This document shows, in pieces, positions 31,740 through 32,114 of a stretch of DNA of 32,114 nucleotides. The position numbers and the translations under genes are program-made. Where the stretch lies: assembly GCA_045659025.1 (NCBI GenBank), contig JAZOWA010000020.1, forward strand, positions 1 through 32,114, in the 5' to 3' direction. Positions within the stretch are counted from its first letter, which is position 1; every line of letters begins with the position of its first letter. This stretch comes from SIG455 sp045659025 (GTDB lineage: Bacteria; Bacillota; Clostridia; UMGS1810). The notes beneath the pieces were generated by a model that worked only from the letters and a program-made list of their open reading frames with translations, did not search any database and had not been told where the DNA came from.

Positions 31740-32114
31740 TTACTCTTTATCGAAAAGTGCAGATATTCCGTCAGTATCAAGGTCGGCACCGATTACGCAG
31801 ATTTTTCCCGTATAGCAGGGACTTCCGCCACGGATACCGTGTTCAAAGGGAACGTAGTCAAAGTATATCCAGCCCTCACCTGACGATACCATACCCTTGG
31901 CACGAAGAATGGTGCCGTACTCTCCGCTATCGAAGGCCGTAAGAATGGACTCCAACTCCTCTGCGGTATAAGCAGATGCGGTCTCTTTGCCCCAGGAGAT
32001 GAAGGTGTCATCTGCATGGTGGTGATGGTGCTCGTGCTCATGGTGGTGGCAACCGCAATCGTGGTCGTGATGCTCATGCTCATGGTGGTGGCAACCGCAA
32101 TCGTGGTCGTGATG
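31740..32114 (-). CDS. C-terminal part of a CobW/COG0523 GTPase with His/Cys-rich repeat (partial)
   Basis: The frame is open through the right edge (124 residues visible, N-terminus missing). The visible part begins in a His/Cys-rich stretch of two 14-residue units with the pattern HHDHDCGCHHHEHE, then HHHH. The CobW C-terminal domain follows: FISWGKETA, YTAEELESILTAF, GTILRAKGMV, GEGWIYFDYVPFE. His-rich insertions between the GTPase and C-terminal domains are typical of zinc-related COG0523 metallochaperones such as YciC/ZigA-type proteins. The Cys and His content here would bind several metal ions. It is 19 bases upstream of a second CobW gene, so the two likely act together in zinc supply. 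Confidence 0.83.
   Translation of the reverse strand, partial: HHDHDCGCHHHEHEHHDHDCGCHHHEHEHHHHHADDTFISWGKETASAYTAEELESILTAFDSGEYGTILRAKGMVSSGEGWIYFDYVPFEHGIRGGSPCYTGKICVIGADLDTDGISALFDKE
32031..32114 (-). repeat. Two 42-bp tandem repeats coding for His/Cys-rich units
   Basis: The units at 32073-32114 and 32031-32072 differ by one base (CAT versus CAC). Each encodes 14 residues with six to seven His, two Cys, and Asp/Glu. The array reaches the window edge, so more units may follow. Confidence 0.9.

Noticed and set aside
31793..32083. Minus-strand frame rich in Thr, Ser and Met at the right edge
   Set aside because: It is an alternative reading of the His/Cys-coding tandem repeat; the His-rich frame continues into a CobW C-terminal domain and is the real one.
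32031..32114. Short tandem repeat as a possible CRISPR array
   Set aside because: The units are directly adjacent without spacers and stay in frame inside a protein-coding gene.

Overview
This 32 kb window looks like chromosomal DNA from an anaerobic, probably spore-forming member of the Clostridia (Bacillota), plausibly an Oscillospiraceae/Ruminococcaceae-type gut bacterium. The evidence is the AGGAGG-type ribosome binding sites, a T-box leader, a two-GerMN-domain lipoprotein, a dgt-dnaG-rpoD cluster with a primary SigA factor, ferredoxin-dependent 2-oxoacid chemistry (IorAB), and many TTG/GTG starts. The placement is an inference; no 16S rRNA is present. Most genes are on the minus strand.

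Layout: (1) 1-1020 is an AT-rich left end with a truncated membrane protein and a HAD phosphatase, each preceded by a similar TTGACACGAG-type repeat. (2) 1023-4573 is a minus-strand operon from an extended -10 promoter: AEC transporter, a CARF-nuclease-like protein of the DUF1887/Card1-Can2 family, a GNAT acetyltransferase and an RluA-type pseudouridine synthase. (3) 4790-5305 holds three tandem genes for 46-50 residue Cys/Gly/Asn-rich single-TM proteins, ended by a terminator. (4) 5388-11519 is a consensus promoter, a T-box leader whose apparent specifier is UAC (Tyr), and an arylacetate/arylpyruvate operon: acyl-CoA ligase, IorA, IorB, PaaK and a tandem ACT protein. (5) 11524-11641 is tRNA-Ala(GGC), convergent on a shared terminator. 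(6) 11652-19190 is the minus-strand housekeeping block dgt, dnaG, rpoD, a ComEA-like protein, an OmpR-type two-component pair and a GerMN lipoprotein. (7) 19283-25762 holds a SulP transporter, an LUD protein, a TRAP-type permease with a 92-residue membrane partner, a divergent LysR regulator, and an ATP-grasp enzyme. A 68-bp promoter-plus-palindrome module occurs twice here, once before the LUD gene and once before the ATP-grasp gene. (8) 25768-27844 is uraA-upp for uracil salvage. (9) 27953-30740 holds pepD and a CofE-like (F420:glutamate ligase family) protein. (10) 30779-32114 holds two adjacent CobW/COG0523 GTPases. One carries a TIGR03943-type C-terminal domain. The other, cut by the window edge, carries a His/Cys-rich tandem repeat.

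The most interesting candidates are: the tyrosine-type T-box on an IorAB/aryl-CoA ligase operon, which suggests amino acid synthesis from aryl acids rather than breakdown; the trio of tiny Cys-rich membrane proteins; the CARF nuclease with no CRISPR in view and an altered ExK motif; and the duplicated palindrome-promoter module.
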